Source: Dyella_A ginsengisoli
Lineage (GTDB): Bacteria; Pseudomonadota; Gammaproteobacteria; Xanthomonadales; Rhodanobacteraceae
Direction: 5' to 3'
DNA: 64,000 nt
Assembly (NCBI RefSeq): GCF_044904665.1
Contig: NZ_JADIKM010000004.1
Span: 62,001-126,000, forward strand
The notes below the pieces were generated by a model. The model searched no databases, was not told the origin of the DNA, and worked only from the letters and a program-made list of their open reading frames with translations. Below, piece after piece: positions 42,472 to 51,636 of this stretch; position 1 is the stretch's first letter, and every line of letters starts with the position of its first letter. A program made the translations under genes and the position numbers.

Positions 42472-42900
42472 ATGGATTCCGAATCTTCCGGCAAGTCGTT
42501 CTGGTGGCACGTGGCCGATCGCATCGGCACCGCGGCCTCGTTTTTGTGCGCCATCCACTGCGCGCTGCTTCCCTTCGTGCTTACGTTGCTGCCGTTCATC
42601 GGGCTGGAATTCCTGGCCAGTCACACGTTCGAGCGGATTTTCGTGATGTTCGCCTGCGCGCTGGCCTTGTTCAGTCTCGGGCGCGGGTACCGCCGCCACC
42701 GGGTGGCGCAGCCACTGACGATTGCCCTGCCGGCCCTGGCCCTGCTGCTGGCCGGCGTGACGGTGGCCGAGAGCGGTTCGATCGTGCTGCACAGCGTGAT
42801 GGTCACCATCGGTGGCCTGCTGCTGGCGTTTGCGCACTTTCTCAACCTGCGCGCCGATCGCCTGTACGACCACGTGCATGGCCCCAACTGCGCACACTGA
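42472..42900 (+). CDS. MerC domain membrane protein, probably Zur-regulated
   Basis: A 142-residue inner-membrane protein of the MerC family with four hydrophobic segments. The metal-site pair is in SFLCAIHCALLPFVLTLLPF (two cysteines three apart, near residues 26 and 30), and a C-terminal His-rich tail reads DHVHGPNCAH. MerC proteins move mercury and, in many non-mer relatives, probably zinc or other divalent ions. The Zur-type operator in its promoter, directly after zur, argues for a zinc-related task. Confidence 0.85.
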   Translation: MDSESSGKSFWWHVADRIGTAASFLCAIHCALLPFVLTLLPFIGLEFLASHTFERIFVMFACALALFSLGRGYRRHRVAQPLTIALPALALLLAGVTVAESGSIVLHSVMVTIGGLLLAFAHFLNLRADRLYDHVHGPNCAH

Positions 42901-42982
42901 ACGGCGTCGGCTTGCGATTTGCGCGCCCGCTGCTACGATGGTGGACTGTTTTTCGCAATCACACGCATTTGAAGGAGTTCCC

Positions 42983-43144
42983 ATGGGTAAGGGCGATCGC
43001 AAGACCCGTCGCGGCAAGATCAACCGCGCCAGCTACGGCAACAGCCGCGCTCATGGCGCCGTGCCGGCAGTGGCCGGCGGCAAGCCCACGGTGACCAAGC
43101 CGGCGGCTGCCAAGAAGGCTGCGCCGAAGAAGAAGTCCGCCTGA
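42983..43144 (+). CDS. 30S ribosomal protein THX (bTHX)
   Basis: A 53-residue basic ribosomal protein. It opens MGKGDRKTRRGKINRASYGN, the pattern of bacterial THX, which binds at the top of the 30S head. The C-terminal half is an Ala/Lys-rich tail (AAAKKAAPKKKSA) longer than in Thermus. A textbook ribosome site (gaaggag) stands 6 bp before the ATG, and a TACGAT -10-like element about 45 bp upstream. The gene is followed by its own terminator, so it is monocistronic. Confidence 0.9.
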   Translation: MGKGDRKTRRGKINRASYGNSRAHGAVPAVAGGKPTVTKPAAAKKAAPKKKSA

Positions 43145-43170
43145 GCCCTCGGCTCGGTGGAACGCGAAAG

Positions 43171-43198
43171 ACCCCGCCTGGTGCGGGGTTTTTTGTTT
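43171..43198 (+). terminator. Intrinsic terminator of the THX gene
   Basis: A 7-bp GC stem (accccgc, 43171-43177; gcggggt, 43183-43189), loop ctggt, with a six-T run directly after. Lies 26 bp past the THX stop. Confidence 0.9.
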
Positions 43199-43275
43199 AA
43201 GGCGACGGATCGCCGGGGCGGCGTGGCGAAACACCGGTGGCCGGCAGGGATGCAGGCACTGAAGGGGAGCAACCG

Positions 43276-44673
43276 ATGAAGATCGATCGTGCCGGGCGGA
43301 TTCCCGCCCATACCGTGGCCGTCGCGCTGCTGCTCGCATGCGCGGCGGCGATCTGGATTCCGGCGATCTGGACGCCCTTCTGGGGCGATGACTACGTCTA
43401 TCTCTACGGCGCCCGGCTGGCCAACCAGGTCGGGCAGTCGTGGTGGCAGACGTTCTGGCCAACCCAGCCTCTGCAGTTCTGGCGCCCGCTGTCGCAGGAG
43501 GCTTGGTGGCGCATCGTCGAGGGCGCGATGGTGTCCAATGCGCGCGTCGCACATGCGGCCGCGCTCACGTTGCATCTGATGGCCGCCGCGGCCGTCGGCC
43601 TCGCCGGTGCCGCGCTGACGCGTGCCTCGGACTGGCCGCGGCCGGGCCGGGTGGGCGTGCTGGCGGGGGCGCTTTATGGCGTGCTCGCCCTGAACGCGTT
43701 GCCGGTCCACTGGGTCGCTGCCGTCAACAGTTCGATCCTCGTGATGTTCACCGGCTTGATCCTGGCCGCGTGGATGGCGGCTTGTGTGGCGGCCACGCGG
43801 ACCTCCCGTTTGATGCTCCTGGCAGCCGTTCCTGCGTTGTTCGTGCTGGCGCTGCTGAGCAAGGAGTCGGCGGTGCTCACGCCGCTGCTGATGGCGGGTT
43901 TCATGCTGTTCGCCCGCGCGGGATGGCGGCGCGGGCACGTCGCGACGCTGGCTGCATGTGTCGTGATCGCGGCGATCTGGCTGGCGTTGCGCACCCAGGT
44001 CACTGCGCCTCCGGCGGCGCAGTATTCGTATGCCTTTGGCATCAACCTGGTCCGCAACGCGGTGTCGCTGGTGGCGTGGTTGTTCAACGTGCCCCGCGAG
44101 GCGCTGCGCATGCTGGCCGCCGGTCAGCTGCTGCCCGCGCTGGGCTGGATCGCCGCGGTGGCGATCCCGGTCGCCGCAGTCTGGTTTCTCGCGCTGCGCG
44201 GCGGGATCGCGCGGCTGCAACCGCGGCAGTGGCTGCTCGCGCTGGCGTTCCCCGTCGTCGCCTATGCGCCGTACTTTCCGTTGAGCTGGAACAGCTACGC
44301 CTACTACGCGGCGGTGGCGTCGATGCTGCCGGTCATCGTGCTGGCGCGCCTGCTCGATGGGCGCCGCACGGTGCTGGTCGCGGCGCTGCTGCTGGGGTGC
44401 TCCGGCTGGCTGGCGGTGGCCGGCACCCGGCACCTGGACCATCCGGGATTGATCGGTCGAGCGAGGTGGGCTGAAGCGACGTTCCGCCAGCTCGAACAAC
44501 GGCCGATCACCCCGCCCTTGTGGGTGCAGGTGCAGGACGAGCATCGCTTCTACGCGATGGGTCCGTACGGCCTGGCCTGGCGACTGGGGTTGCCGTTGAG
44601 CGAGATCCACCAGGTCGAGGCCTGTCCGCAGCGCCCGGGCACCTGCCTGGTCATTCGCAGCGATGGCCGCTGA
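43276..44673 (+). CDS. GT-C-like multi-pass membrane glycosyltransferase, hypothetical
   Basis: A 465-residue protein with about eleven membrane segments. After the first segment the periplasmic loop has WGDDYVYLYGARLAN, a DD motif in the place where GT-C (GT39/GT83-like) lipid-linked sugar transferases carry their catalytic acids. HWVAAVNSSILVMFTG and SKESAVLTPLLMAGF are further family-like segments. The C-terminus is a small periplasmic domain with two cysteines (EACPQRPGTC). Acceptor and donor are unknown. ATG chosen for its gaagggg ribosome site 7 bp upstream. Confidence 0.72.
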   Translation: MKIDRAGRIPAHTVAVALLLACAAAIWIPAIWTPFWGDDYVYLYGARLANQVGQSWWQTFWPTQPLQFWRPLSQEAWWRIVEGAMVSNARVAHAAALTLHLMAAAAVGLAGAALTRASDWPRPGRVGVLAGALYGVLALNALPVHWVAAVNSSILVMFTGLILAAWMAACVAATRTSRLMLLAAVPALFVLALLSKESAVLTPLLMAGFMLFARAGWRRGHVATLAACVVIAAIWLALRTQVTAPPAAQYSYAFGINLVRNAVSLVAWLFNVPREALRMLAAGQLLPALGWIAAVAIPVAAVWFLALRGGIARLQPRQWLLALAFPVVAYAPYFPLSWNSYAYYAAVASMLPVIVLARLLDGRRTVLVAALLLGCSGWLAVAGTRHLDHPGLIGRARWAEATFRQLEQRPITPPLWVQVQDEHRFYAMGPYGLAWRLGLPLSEIHQVEACPQRPGTCLVIRSDGR

Positions 44674-44717
44674 CGGATCCGATCAAGTTGCCGGCGCGGA
44701 CCGTGCACGGGCGGCCT

Positions 44718-45944
44718 TCAGTGCAGCGCGCGACCTGCCACATAGCTCTGGCGCAGCAGCGCGCCGCCGATCCAGTAGCACAGCTCGGCCGGGTCGCTGA
44801 CGTTCCACACCGCCAGGTCGGCGCGTTGGCCCACCGCCAGCGTGCCGCGGTCGGACAGGCCGAGCGCGCGGGCGGCATGCACGGTCACGCCGCGCAGTGC
44901 TTCCTCCGGCGTCAGCCGGAACAGCGTGCACGCCATGCCGACGGCCAGGCGCAGTGACAGCAGCGGCGAGGTGCCGGGGTTGCAGTCCGTCGCCACCGCC
45001 ATCGGCACGCCGGCGGCGCGCAGGGCGTCGATCGGCGGCAGCCGGGTCTCGCGTAGCGCGTAGAACGCACCGGGCAGCAGCACCGCCACGGTGCCGGCCG
45101 CGGCCATGGCGGCCACGCCGGTGGCGTCGAGGTATTCCAGGTGATCGGCCGACAACCCGCCGTAGCGCGCCACCAGCGCGGCGCCGCCCTGGTCGGACAG
45201 CTGCTCGGCGTGCAGCTTCACCGGCAGGCCGAGCGCGCGGGCGCGTTCGAACAGGCGCTGCGTCTCGGCCGGCGTGAAGCCGATCCCTTCGCAGAACGCA
45301 TCCACCGCGTCGACCAGCCCCTCGCTCGCCAGCGCAGGGAGCCAGGCATCGCACACGGCATCGACGTACGCGTCGCGCCGATCGCGGTATTCCGGCGGCA
45401 GCGCATGCAGGCCCAGGAACGTGGTGCGCACGGTGACGCCCAGCGTGGCACCGACGCGGCGCGCCACGCGCAGCATCTTGCGCTCGTCGTCCAGCGTGAG
45501 GCCGTAGCCGGACTTGATCTCCAGCGTGGTCACGCCATCGGCGAGCAGTGCCTTGGCGCGCGCGGTGGCCGCGGCGAGCAACTGCTCCTCGTCGGCTGCG
45601 CGGGTAGCGGCGACCGTGGATACGATGCCGCCGCCGGCTTGCGCAATCTGCGCGTAGCTGGCGCCGTTGAGGCGCAGGTCGAATTCGTGCGCGCGGTTGC
45701 CGCCGAACACCAGGTGCGTGTGGCAGTCGATCAAGGCCGGGGTCACCAGGCGCCCGTCGAGGTCGATCACCTCGCGAGCAAGTGCGCCGGGGCTCTCCGG
45801 CAGTTCGGAGCGGGCGCCGACCCAGGCGATGCATCCGTCACGTATCGCCAGGGCACCGTCGCGGACCAGCCCGAACGGTGCGTCCGACGCGAACGTGGCC
45901 AGCGTGGCCCCGGTCATCAGCACATCCCAGCGCGGTTCACTCAT
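44718..45944 (-). CDS. hutI: Imidazolonepropionase
   Basis: Third step of histidine degradation, imidazolone propionate to N-formiminoglutamate. The 408-residue amidohydrolase has the metal-binding HTH at residues 75-77 (ALIDCHTHLVFGGNR), EIKSGYGL (the substrate-site loop), KLHAEQLSDQGG, SADHLEYL and the distal Asp in ATDCNPGTSP. Length matches. It is the last gene of a minus-strand run with a CLC antiporter and a nitrilase fusion. hutH and hutU are not in the window. Confidence 0.95.
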   Translation of the reverse strand: MSEPRWDVLMTGATLATFASDAPFGLVRDGALAIRDGCIAWVGARSELPESPGALAREVIDLDGRLVTPALIDCHTHLVFGGNRAHEFDLRLNGASYAQIAQAGGGIVSTVAATRAADEEQLLAAATARAKALLADGVTTLEIKSGYGLTLDDERKMLRVARRVGATLGVTVRTTFLGLHALPPEYRDRRDAYVDAVCDAWLPALASEGLVDAVDAFCEGIGFTPAETQRLFERARALGLPVKLHAEQLSDQGGAALVARYGGLSADHLEYLDATGVAAMAAAGTVAVLLPGAFYALRETRLPPIDALRAAGVPMAVATDCNPGTSPLLSLRLAVGMACTLFRLTPEEALRGVTVHAARALGLSDRGTLAVGQRADLAVWNVSDPAELCYWIGGALLRQSYVAGRALH

Positions 45945-45965
45945 TGGCAGCTGCCTGTGTTCGAC

Positions 45966-47471
45966 TCAGGAAGGATCCGAGGAGGTGCTGCCGGGCAGAT
46001 CCGCCTGCTCTCCGTAGGCACTGGTCTTGCCGGACGGCGCCGGCTCGACGACCTCGAGGTCGTCCGGCGCGGCGGTCGGTCGTGACGATGGCGCATCTGC
46101 CGGCGCCGCCTTGGCCTGGGCCGCGGCCTGCTGGCGCTCGAAGTCCTGCACCATGCGTTCGGCGAAGTCCTTGTAGACCGGGGTCGGGCAGAACAGCGAG
46201 GCGGCGGCGCGCGCCAGCAGGCAGGCGGCCATGATCGGGATCACCATCTCCTGGTTGTCGGTCAGCTCCATCGCGATCACCGCCGAGGTCAGCGGTGCAC
46301 CGGTGACGCCCGAGAGGTAGGCGCTCATGCCCAGCAGCACCACCGCGCCGGCCGGCACGCCCGGGAGGAAGCTCGCGATGTTGTGGCCGATGCCCGCGCC
46401 CACGGCCAGCGCCGGCGAGAAGATGCCGCCAGGGATGCCCGCCCAGTAAGACACCACGTTCGCCAGCAGCTTGGCGATGCCGAAGCCCTGGCCCGGCGTC
46501 ACCGCGGCTTCCTGCACGAACGCACGCGCCTGGTCGTAGCCGGTGCCGTAGATGTTGTTGTGGGTGAGCAGGCCGAGCAGCGCCAGGGCCAGGCCGCAGC
46601 CGGCAGCGAACAGCACCGGCGCACGCGAGCGAAGGCGGCCGATCTGCGCCAGCGGGCCGCGCCGGCTGAGCAGGATCAGCCGGGCGAACAGGCCGCCGGC
46701 CAGGCCGCAGATCACGCCGGTCAGCAGCACCGCCAGCCACGAGTGGCCCAGTGGCAGGCTGGCCTCCACTTCGCCGAAGTAGGCGTAGTTGCCCATGATG
46801 CCCAGCGAGACCACGCCGCCGACGATCACCGCCGTCAGCAACAGGCCGCTGAAGCGGTGCTCGAACGTGCCGGCCAGCTCCTCGATCGCGAACACCACGC
46901 CGGCCAGCGGCGTGTTGAACGCGGCCGCGATACCCGCCGCGCCGCCGGCCAGGATGAAGCGCGAGGCGGCCTTGGGGTCGGTGAAGCCAAAGCGCCGACC
47001 CAGCGTGTAGAACAGTCCCGCGCCCACGTGCACGGTGGGGCCCTCGCGGCCGATCGAGGCGCCGACTCCCAGCGCGATCAGGGTCAGCACCATCTTGCCC
47101 ACTGCGATGGGCAGCGCGAGCATGCGCGCGCGAAAGCCCTCGTCCTCAATGTGCAGCGTGCCGATCACCTGCGGAATACCGCTGCCGCGGGTCGCGCGCA
47201 GCCTGCCTTCGGTGACCCAGGCAAGCAGGGCGAACACGATCGGCGTGACGATCAGCGGGATCCACGCCCCATAGCTCAGCATCAACTGGAACAGGTGGAA
47301 CGACCAGTCGCTCGCCTTGGCGAACACGATCGCCGCCAGCGCCACCAGGATCGCGCCGATCCACAGCGCCAGTCGACGTTTCCATTGGGCCGGAGCGAAG
47401 AATTCGTGGCCCAGCAGCGCCTGCAGGCGCGGATTGGACGATGGGGGCGCGGGCGGTTGTTGATCGGTCAT
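45966..47471 (-). CDS. CLC-type chloride/proton antiporter
   Basis: A 501-residue CLC transporter. The anion-path motifs are all visible: GSGIP at 96-100, GREGP at 141-145 with the gating Glu143, and GIFSP at 349-353. The inner proton Glu corresponds to E197/E198 in FAIEE, which marks a proton-coupled exchanger rather than a channel. A 60-residue soluble C-terminal tail rich in Ala, Pro and acidic residues follows the last helix; no CBS domains. 21 bp upstream of hutI on the same strand, so co-transcription is likely. Confidence 0.93.
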   Translation of the reverse strand: MTDQQPPAPPSSNPRLQALLGHEFFAPAQWKRRLALWIGAILVALAAIVFAKASDWSFHLFQLMLSYGAWIPLIVTPIVFALLAWVTEGRLRATRGSGIPQVIGTLHIEDEGFRARMLALPIAVGKMVLTLIALGVGASIGREGPTVHVGAGLFYTLGRRFGFTDPKAASRFILAGGAAGIAAAFNTPLAGVVFAIEELAGTFEHRFSGLLLTAVIVGGVVSLGIMGNYAYFGEVEASLPLGHSWLAVLLTGVICGLAGGLFARLILLSRRGPLAQIGRLRSRAPVLFAAGCGLALALLGLLTHNNIYGTGYDQARAFVQEAAVTPGQGFGIAKLLANVVSYWAGIPGGIFSPALAVGAGIGHNIASFLPGVPAGAVVLLGMSAYLSGVTGAPLTSAVIAMELTDNQEMVIPIMAACLLARAAASLFCPTPVYKDFAERMVQDFERQQAAAQAKAAPADAPSSRPTAAPDDLEVVEPAPSGKTSAYGEQADLPGSTSSDPS

Positions 47472-47504
47472 TGCACCAAAATCGGCAGGGAGTGATGGGG
47501 GCGG

Positions 47505-49073
47505 TCAGCGCGGCGGCAGCGGTTGCCAGCGCGTCTGGTACAGGTCGAAGCGGCGGTCCTTGAGGTTCTGCACGGCACCGGCGTTGCGTGCACGGGCCAA
47601 GCTCTCCAGCCGCAGGTCGGCGAACAGCACCGTCTCGATGTTCGGCGTGGAATCGGCGGCGATGCCGTCGCGCGCGAACGGGAAGTCGCTGGGCGTGAGG
47701 ATGCAGCTCTGGCCGTACTGGATGTCGAAGTTGTTCACGCCGGGCAGGTTGCCCACGTTGCCCGAGAGCACCACGTAGCACTGGTTCTCGATGGCGCGCG
47801 CCTGCGAGCAGTAACGCACGCGCAGGTAGCCCTCGCGCACGTCGGTGCAGAACGGCACGAACAGGATCAGCGCGCCCTGGTCGGTGAGGTGGCGCGCCAC
47901 CTCCGGGAATTCGGAGTCATAGCAGATCATCACGCCGATCGGGCCGCAGTCGGTCTGGATCGTCGCGGCGCTGTCGCCGCCGGTGACGTTCCACACGTTG
48001 CGCTCGCTCGGCGTGGGGTGCAGTTTCTCGCGCTCGTGGATCGAGCCGTCGCGCAGGCACACGTAGCAGACGTTGTGGATGTCGCCGTTGGGCTGCTCGG
48101 TGGGATGCGAGCCGCCGATGATGTTGATGTTGTAGCGCACTGCCAGGTTGCTGAAGAGCGCCTTCACCTGCGGCGTGTACTGGCTCAGCTTGCGGATCGA
48201 CTCGACCGGCGAGAGCTCCTCGTTCTCGATCGACAGCAACTGCAGCGTGATCAGCTCGGGAAAGGTGACGAAGTCGGCGCTGTAGTCGGCGGCGATATCG
48301 GTGAAGTACTCCACCTGGGTGGCGAACTCCTCGAACGACTTGATCCGCCGCTGCTGGTACTGCACCGACGCCACGCGCACCGAGTCGGGCAGGTTCTGGT
48401 GCGAGGTGATCGACGGCGTGTCCGGGTGATCGTGCAGCTGCGGGTTGCGCCACACCAGGTGCACGGCGTAGCCGAGCGAGTCGTAGTCCGACGGCACGTA
48501 CGCGCGCAGCAGGCCGATCATCTCGAAGTCGTTGTTGAGCTGGAAGCTCAGCGTGAGGTCGCGGCGCTTGCCCTCGATCACCGCCTGCACGTAGGCCTCG
48601 GCGCTGCCGTAGCGCTGGATGTTCTTCGCCAGCCCGGGAATGCGCCCGCCGAACACGATGCCGCGCAGCTTGAGGTCGGTGCACAGCCGCTTGCGCGCCT
48701 GGTACAGCCGCTGGCCGATGCGCATGCCGCGGAAATCCGGATGCACCACCACTTCCATGCCGTACAGCCAGTCTCCGTCGGGCTTGTGCCGCGAGCCCAT
48801 GCCCCCGCCGGTGATCTGCGCCCAGGTGTGCGGCGCCAGCGCGGTGGCCTCGTCGATGCGGAACGTGGCGCAATAACCCACGATGCGCCCCTCGTACTCC
48901 ACAACGAACTGGCCTTCGGGAAAGTGCGTCTGCTGGGAGCGCAGCATTTCCGCCGAATGGCCCCATTCAGGGGTGTAGACGCGAGCGGTGAGATCCACCA
49001 GCTGCGGCACGTCGGCGGGAACGGCCTGCCGCAGCAGGAGCTTGGGCGTGTGCTCGGGGTTTTTCTTGGCCAT
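47505..49073 (-). CDS. Fusion of GNAT N-acetyltransferase and nitrilase-superfamily hydrolase
   Basis: 522 residues. The N-terminal ~215 form a GNAT domain (VVVHPDFRGMRIGQRLYQARK, the acetyl-CoA loop), and the C-terminal ~290 form a carbon-nitrogen hydrolase. The catalytic triad is Glu273 (TFPELIT), Lys350 (EREKLHPTPSE) and Cys384 (MICYDSEFP). Fusions of this type are known as 'bifunctional GNAT/carbon-nitrogen hydrolase' and their substrates are not settled. It heads the unit with the CLC gene (33 bp) and hutI. It is divergent from hutF (79 bp), so a link to histidine or formylglutamate breakdown is worth testing. Confidence 0.92.
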   Translation of the reverse strand: MAKKNPEHTPKLLLRQAVPADVPQLVDLTARVYTPEWGHSAEMLRSQQTHFPEGQFVVEYEGRIVGYCATFRIDEATALAPHTWAQITGGGMGSRHKPDGDWLYGMEVVVHPDFRGMRIGQRLYQARKRLCTDLKLRGIVFGGRIPGLAKNIQRYGSAEAYVQAVIEGKRRDLTLSFQLNNDFEMIGLLRAYVPSDYDSLGYAVHLVWRNPQLHDHPDTPSITSHQNLPDSVRVASVQYQQRRIKSFEEFATQVEYFTDIAADYSADFVTFPELITLQLLSIENEELSPVESIRKLSQYTPQVKALFSNLAVRYNINIIGGSHPTEQPNGDIHNVCYVCLRDGSIHEREKLHPTPSERNVWNVTGGDSAATIQTDCGPIGVMICYDSEFPEVARHLTDQGALILFVPFCTDVREGYLRVRYCSQARAIENQCYVVLSGNVGNLPGVNNFDIQYGQSCILTPSDFPFARDGIAADSTPNIETVLFADLRLESLARARNAGAVQNLKDRRFDLYQTRWQPLPPR

Positions 49074-49152
49074 CCGCCCATTATGCCGCAGCGCCGTAAA
49101 AGCCGAGTCGCGATGCGGCCATTACACTCAACGCCTTTGCCGGGAAACGCCC

Positions 49153-50526
49153 ATGACGCAGCCTCCATCGCAGCGCTTTTTCCACGCCACCCACGGCTGG
49201 CAGGGCAGTGCCTGGCAGGCCGATCTGCACCTGGCGGTGGACGTCGACGGACGCCTCGCACCGGCCGCCGCCGATGCCGGCGAAGCGCTCGGCCGCTGGG
49301 TGCTGCCGGGTATGCCCAACCTGCATTCGCACGCGTTCCAGCGCGCCATGGCCGGGTTGGCCGAGCGGCGCGGTCCCGGCAGCGACAGCTTCTGGACCTG
49401 GCGCGAGGCGATGTACGGCTTCGCCGCCGCGCTCGATCCCGAGTCGCTGCAGGCGATCGCCGCGCAGCTCTACGTGGAGATGCTCAAGGCCGGCTACACG
49501 CAGGTGTGCGAATTCCACTACGTGCATCACCAGCCGGACGGCACGCCGTATGCGCAGCGCGAGGCGATGTCGCTGGCGCTGATCGAGGCGGCGAAGGAAG
49601 CCGGCATCGCACTCACCTTGCTGCCGGTGCTGTACATGACCGGCGGCTTCGACGGCCGCGCGCTGGCGCCACGACAGCGCCGCTTCGGCCATGCGGAAGT
49701 CTCCGACTACGTGCGCCTGCTCGACGCGCTGCGCGCGCACGAGTCGGCCGACCTGCGCGTGGGCATCGCACTGCATTCGCTGCGCGCGGTGCCGGAAGTC
49801 GCCATGCGCACGCTGCTGGCCATCGGCGCGGCGCAGACCGGCCCGATCCACATCCACATCGCCGAGCAGCTCGGCGAAGTGCAGGACTGCCTCGCCGTGC
49901 GCGGTGCGCGGCCGGTGGAGTGGCTGCTCGATCACGCCGAGGTGGACGCGCGCTGGTGCCTGGTCCACGCCACCCATCTCACCGGCCACGAAACCTCGCG
50001 GCTCGCACGCAGCGGCGCTGTTGCGGGCTTGTGTCCGACCACCGAGGCGAACTTGGGCGACGGCCTGTTTCCGCTGGCCGATTACCTCGATGCCGGCGGC
50101 ACGCTCGGCGTTGGCTCGGACTCGCACATCTCGGTGTCGCCGGTGGAGGAACTGCGCTGGCTCGAATACGGCCAGCGCCTGCTGACGCGCCATCGCAACA
50201 TCGCCGCGCGCGGGGCAGGCGAGAGCGTCGGCGAGACCCTGTGGTCGGCCGCCCTGCACGGTGGTGCGCAGGCTGCCGGCCTGCCCATCGGTGCGCTGGA
50301 GGCCGGAAAGCGCGCCGACCTGCTGGTGCTGGACGACGAAGCGCCGCTGCTCGCCGCGCGCGACGCGATCTCGGCGATGGACAGCTTCCTGTTCGCCGGC
50401 AATGCGCCGCTGGTACGCCACGTGATGTGCGGCGGTCGCTGGGTGGTACGCGACTTCCACCATCACGACGAGGCGCGCATCGCGGCGCGCTATCGCCGGG
50501 TGGTCGAGCGGCTCGCGCGGGGCTGA
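49153..50526 (+). CDS. hutF: Formimidoylglutamate deiminase
   Basis: Converts N-formiminoglutamate to N-formylglutamate plus ammonia in the five-step histidine pathway. The 457-residue amidohydrolase has the metal HxH at residues 58-60 (PNLHSHAFQRAMAG) and RGPGSDSFWTWREAMYGF. EFHYVHHQPDG and HIHIAEQ are present, and the distal Asp lies in GVGSDSHISVSP. Start by MTQPPSQRFF; longer frame unconserved. A TACACT -10-like element lies at 49123-49128. The presence of HutF means formylglutamate, not formamide, is the product here, though hutG is not in the window. Confidence 0.94.
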   Translation: MTQPPSQRFFHATHGWQGSAWQADLHLAVDVDGRLAPAAADAGEALGRWVLPGMPNLHSHAFQRAMAGLAERRGPGSDSFWTWREAMYGFAAALDPESLQAIAAQLYVEMLKAGYTQVCEFHYVHHQPDGTPYAQREAMSLALIEAAKEAGIALTLLPVLYMTGGFDGRALAPRQRRFGHAEVSDYVRLLDALRAHESADLRVGIALHSLRAVPEVAMRTLLAIGAAQTGPIHIHIAEQLGEVQDCLAVRGARPVEWLLDHAEVDARWCLVHATHLTGHETSRLARSGAVAGLCPTTEANLGDGLFPLADYLDAGGTLGVGSDSHISVSPVEELRWLEYGQRLLTRHRNIAARGAGESVGETLWSAALHGGAQAAGLPIGALEAGKRADLLVLDDEAPLLAARDAISAMDSFLFAGNAPLVRHVMCGGRWVVRDFHHHDEARIAARYRRVVERLARG

Positions 50527-50625
50527 GCCGCTTCGCTGTCTGCGTTCTGAACGCGTTCCCGGGCGCGGTCAGCCGGACATCGCGCGCGGCGTTTCCTGCA
50601 GCACCACCCCGCAAGGATTCCCGCC

Positions 50626-50790
50626 ATGTTCCGCTGCTCCCGTCTTCTTCTCGCCGCCGCCCTGATCGGCGGCCTGGGCTCGCTTGCCGGTTGCGTCGTG
50701 GTACCCGCGCACGGCCACGCCCGCGTGTGGGTTCCGGGCTACTGGGCGCGGCCGCATGTCTGGGTCGAAGGCCACTGGCGCCATCGCTGA
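50626..50790 (+). CDS. Small YXWXGXW-type lipoprotein
   Basis: A 54-residue protein too short for a default gene caller. It has a signal peptide with lipobox LAGC (Cys near 23), then a mature part with VWVPGYWARP and VWVEGHWRHR. This is the two-repeat W-x-x-G-x/Y-W pattern of YXWXGXW repeat lipoproteins. An aagga ribosome site precedes ATG by about 9 bp. The function is unknown. It lies alone between hutF and the ABC exporter. Confidence 0.65.
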   Translation: MFRCSRLLLAAALIGGLGSLAGCVVVPAHGHARVWVPGYWARPHVWVEGHWRHR

Positions 50791-50904
50791 AACCGGCACT
50801 TTCGATCGCCGCGGGACTTGCGCCAAGTCATGCGGTGGGGTGGCCCGCCCCGCTAGCGTGAGCTCACCGCCGCCACGGCGCGGCGTTGTGAAGCAGGCAC
50901 ACGG

Positions 50905-51632
<728 letters not shown>

Positions 51633-51636
<4 letters not shown>

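Noticed and set aside
47523..50861. A 1112-residue frame antisense to the nitrilase fusion and across hutF
   Set aside because: Real domains are found in the overlapping frames (nitrilase triad, HutF metal site); this frame has only Arg/Gly/Ala/His low complexity.
50790..50904. CpxR box in front of the ABC exporter
   Set aside because: No GTAAA-N5-GTAAA or near match in the 115-bp gap, so Cpx control of the exporter is not claimed.
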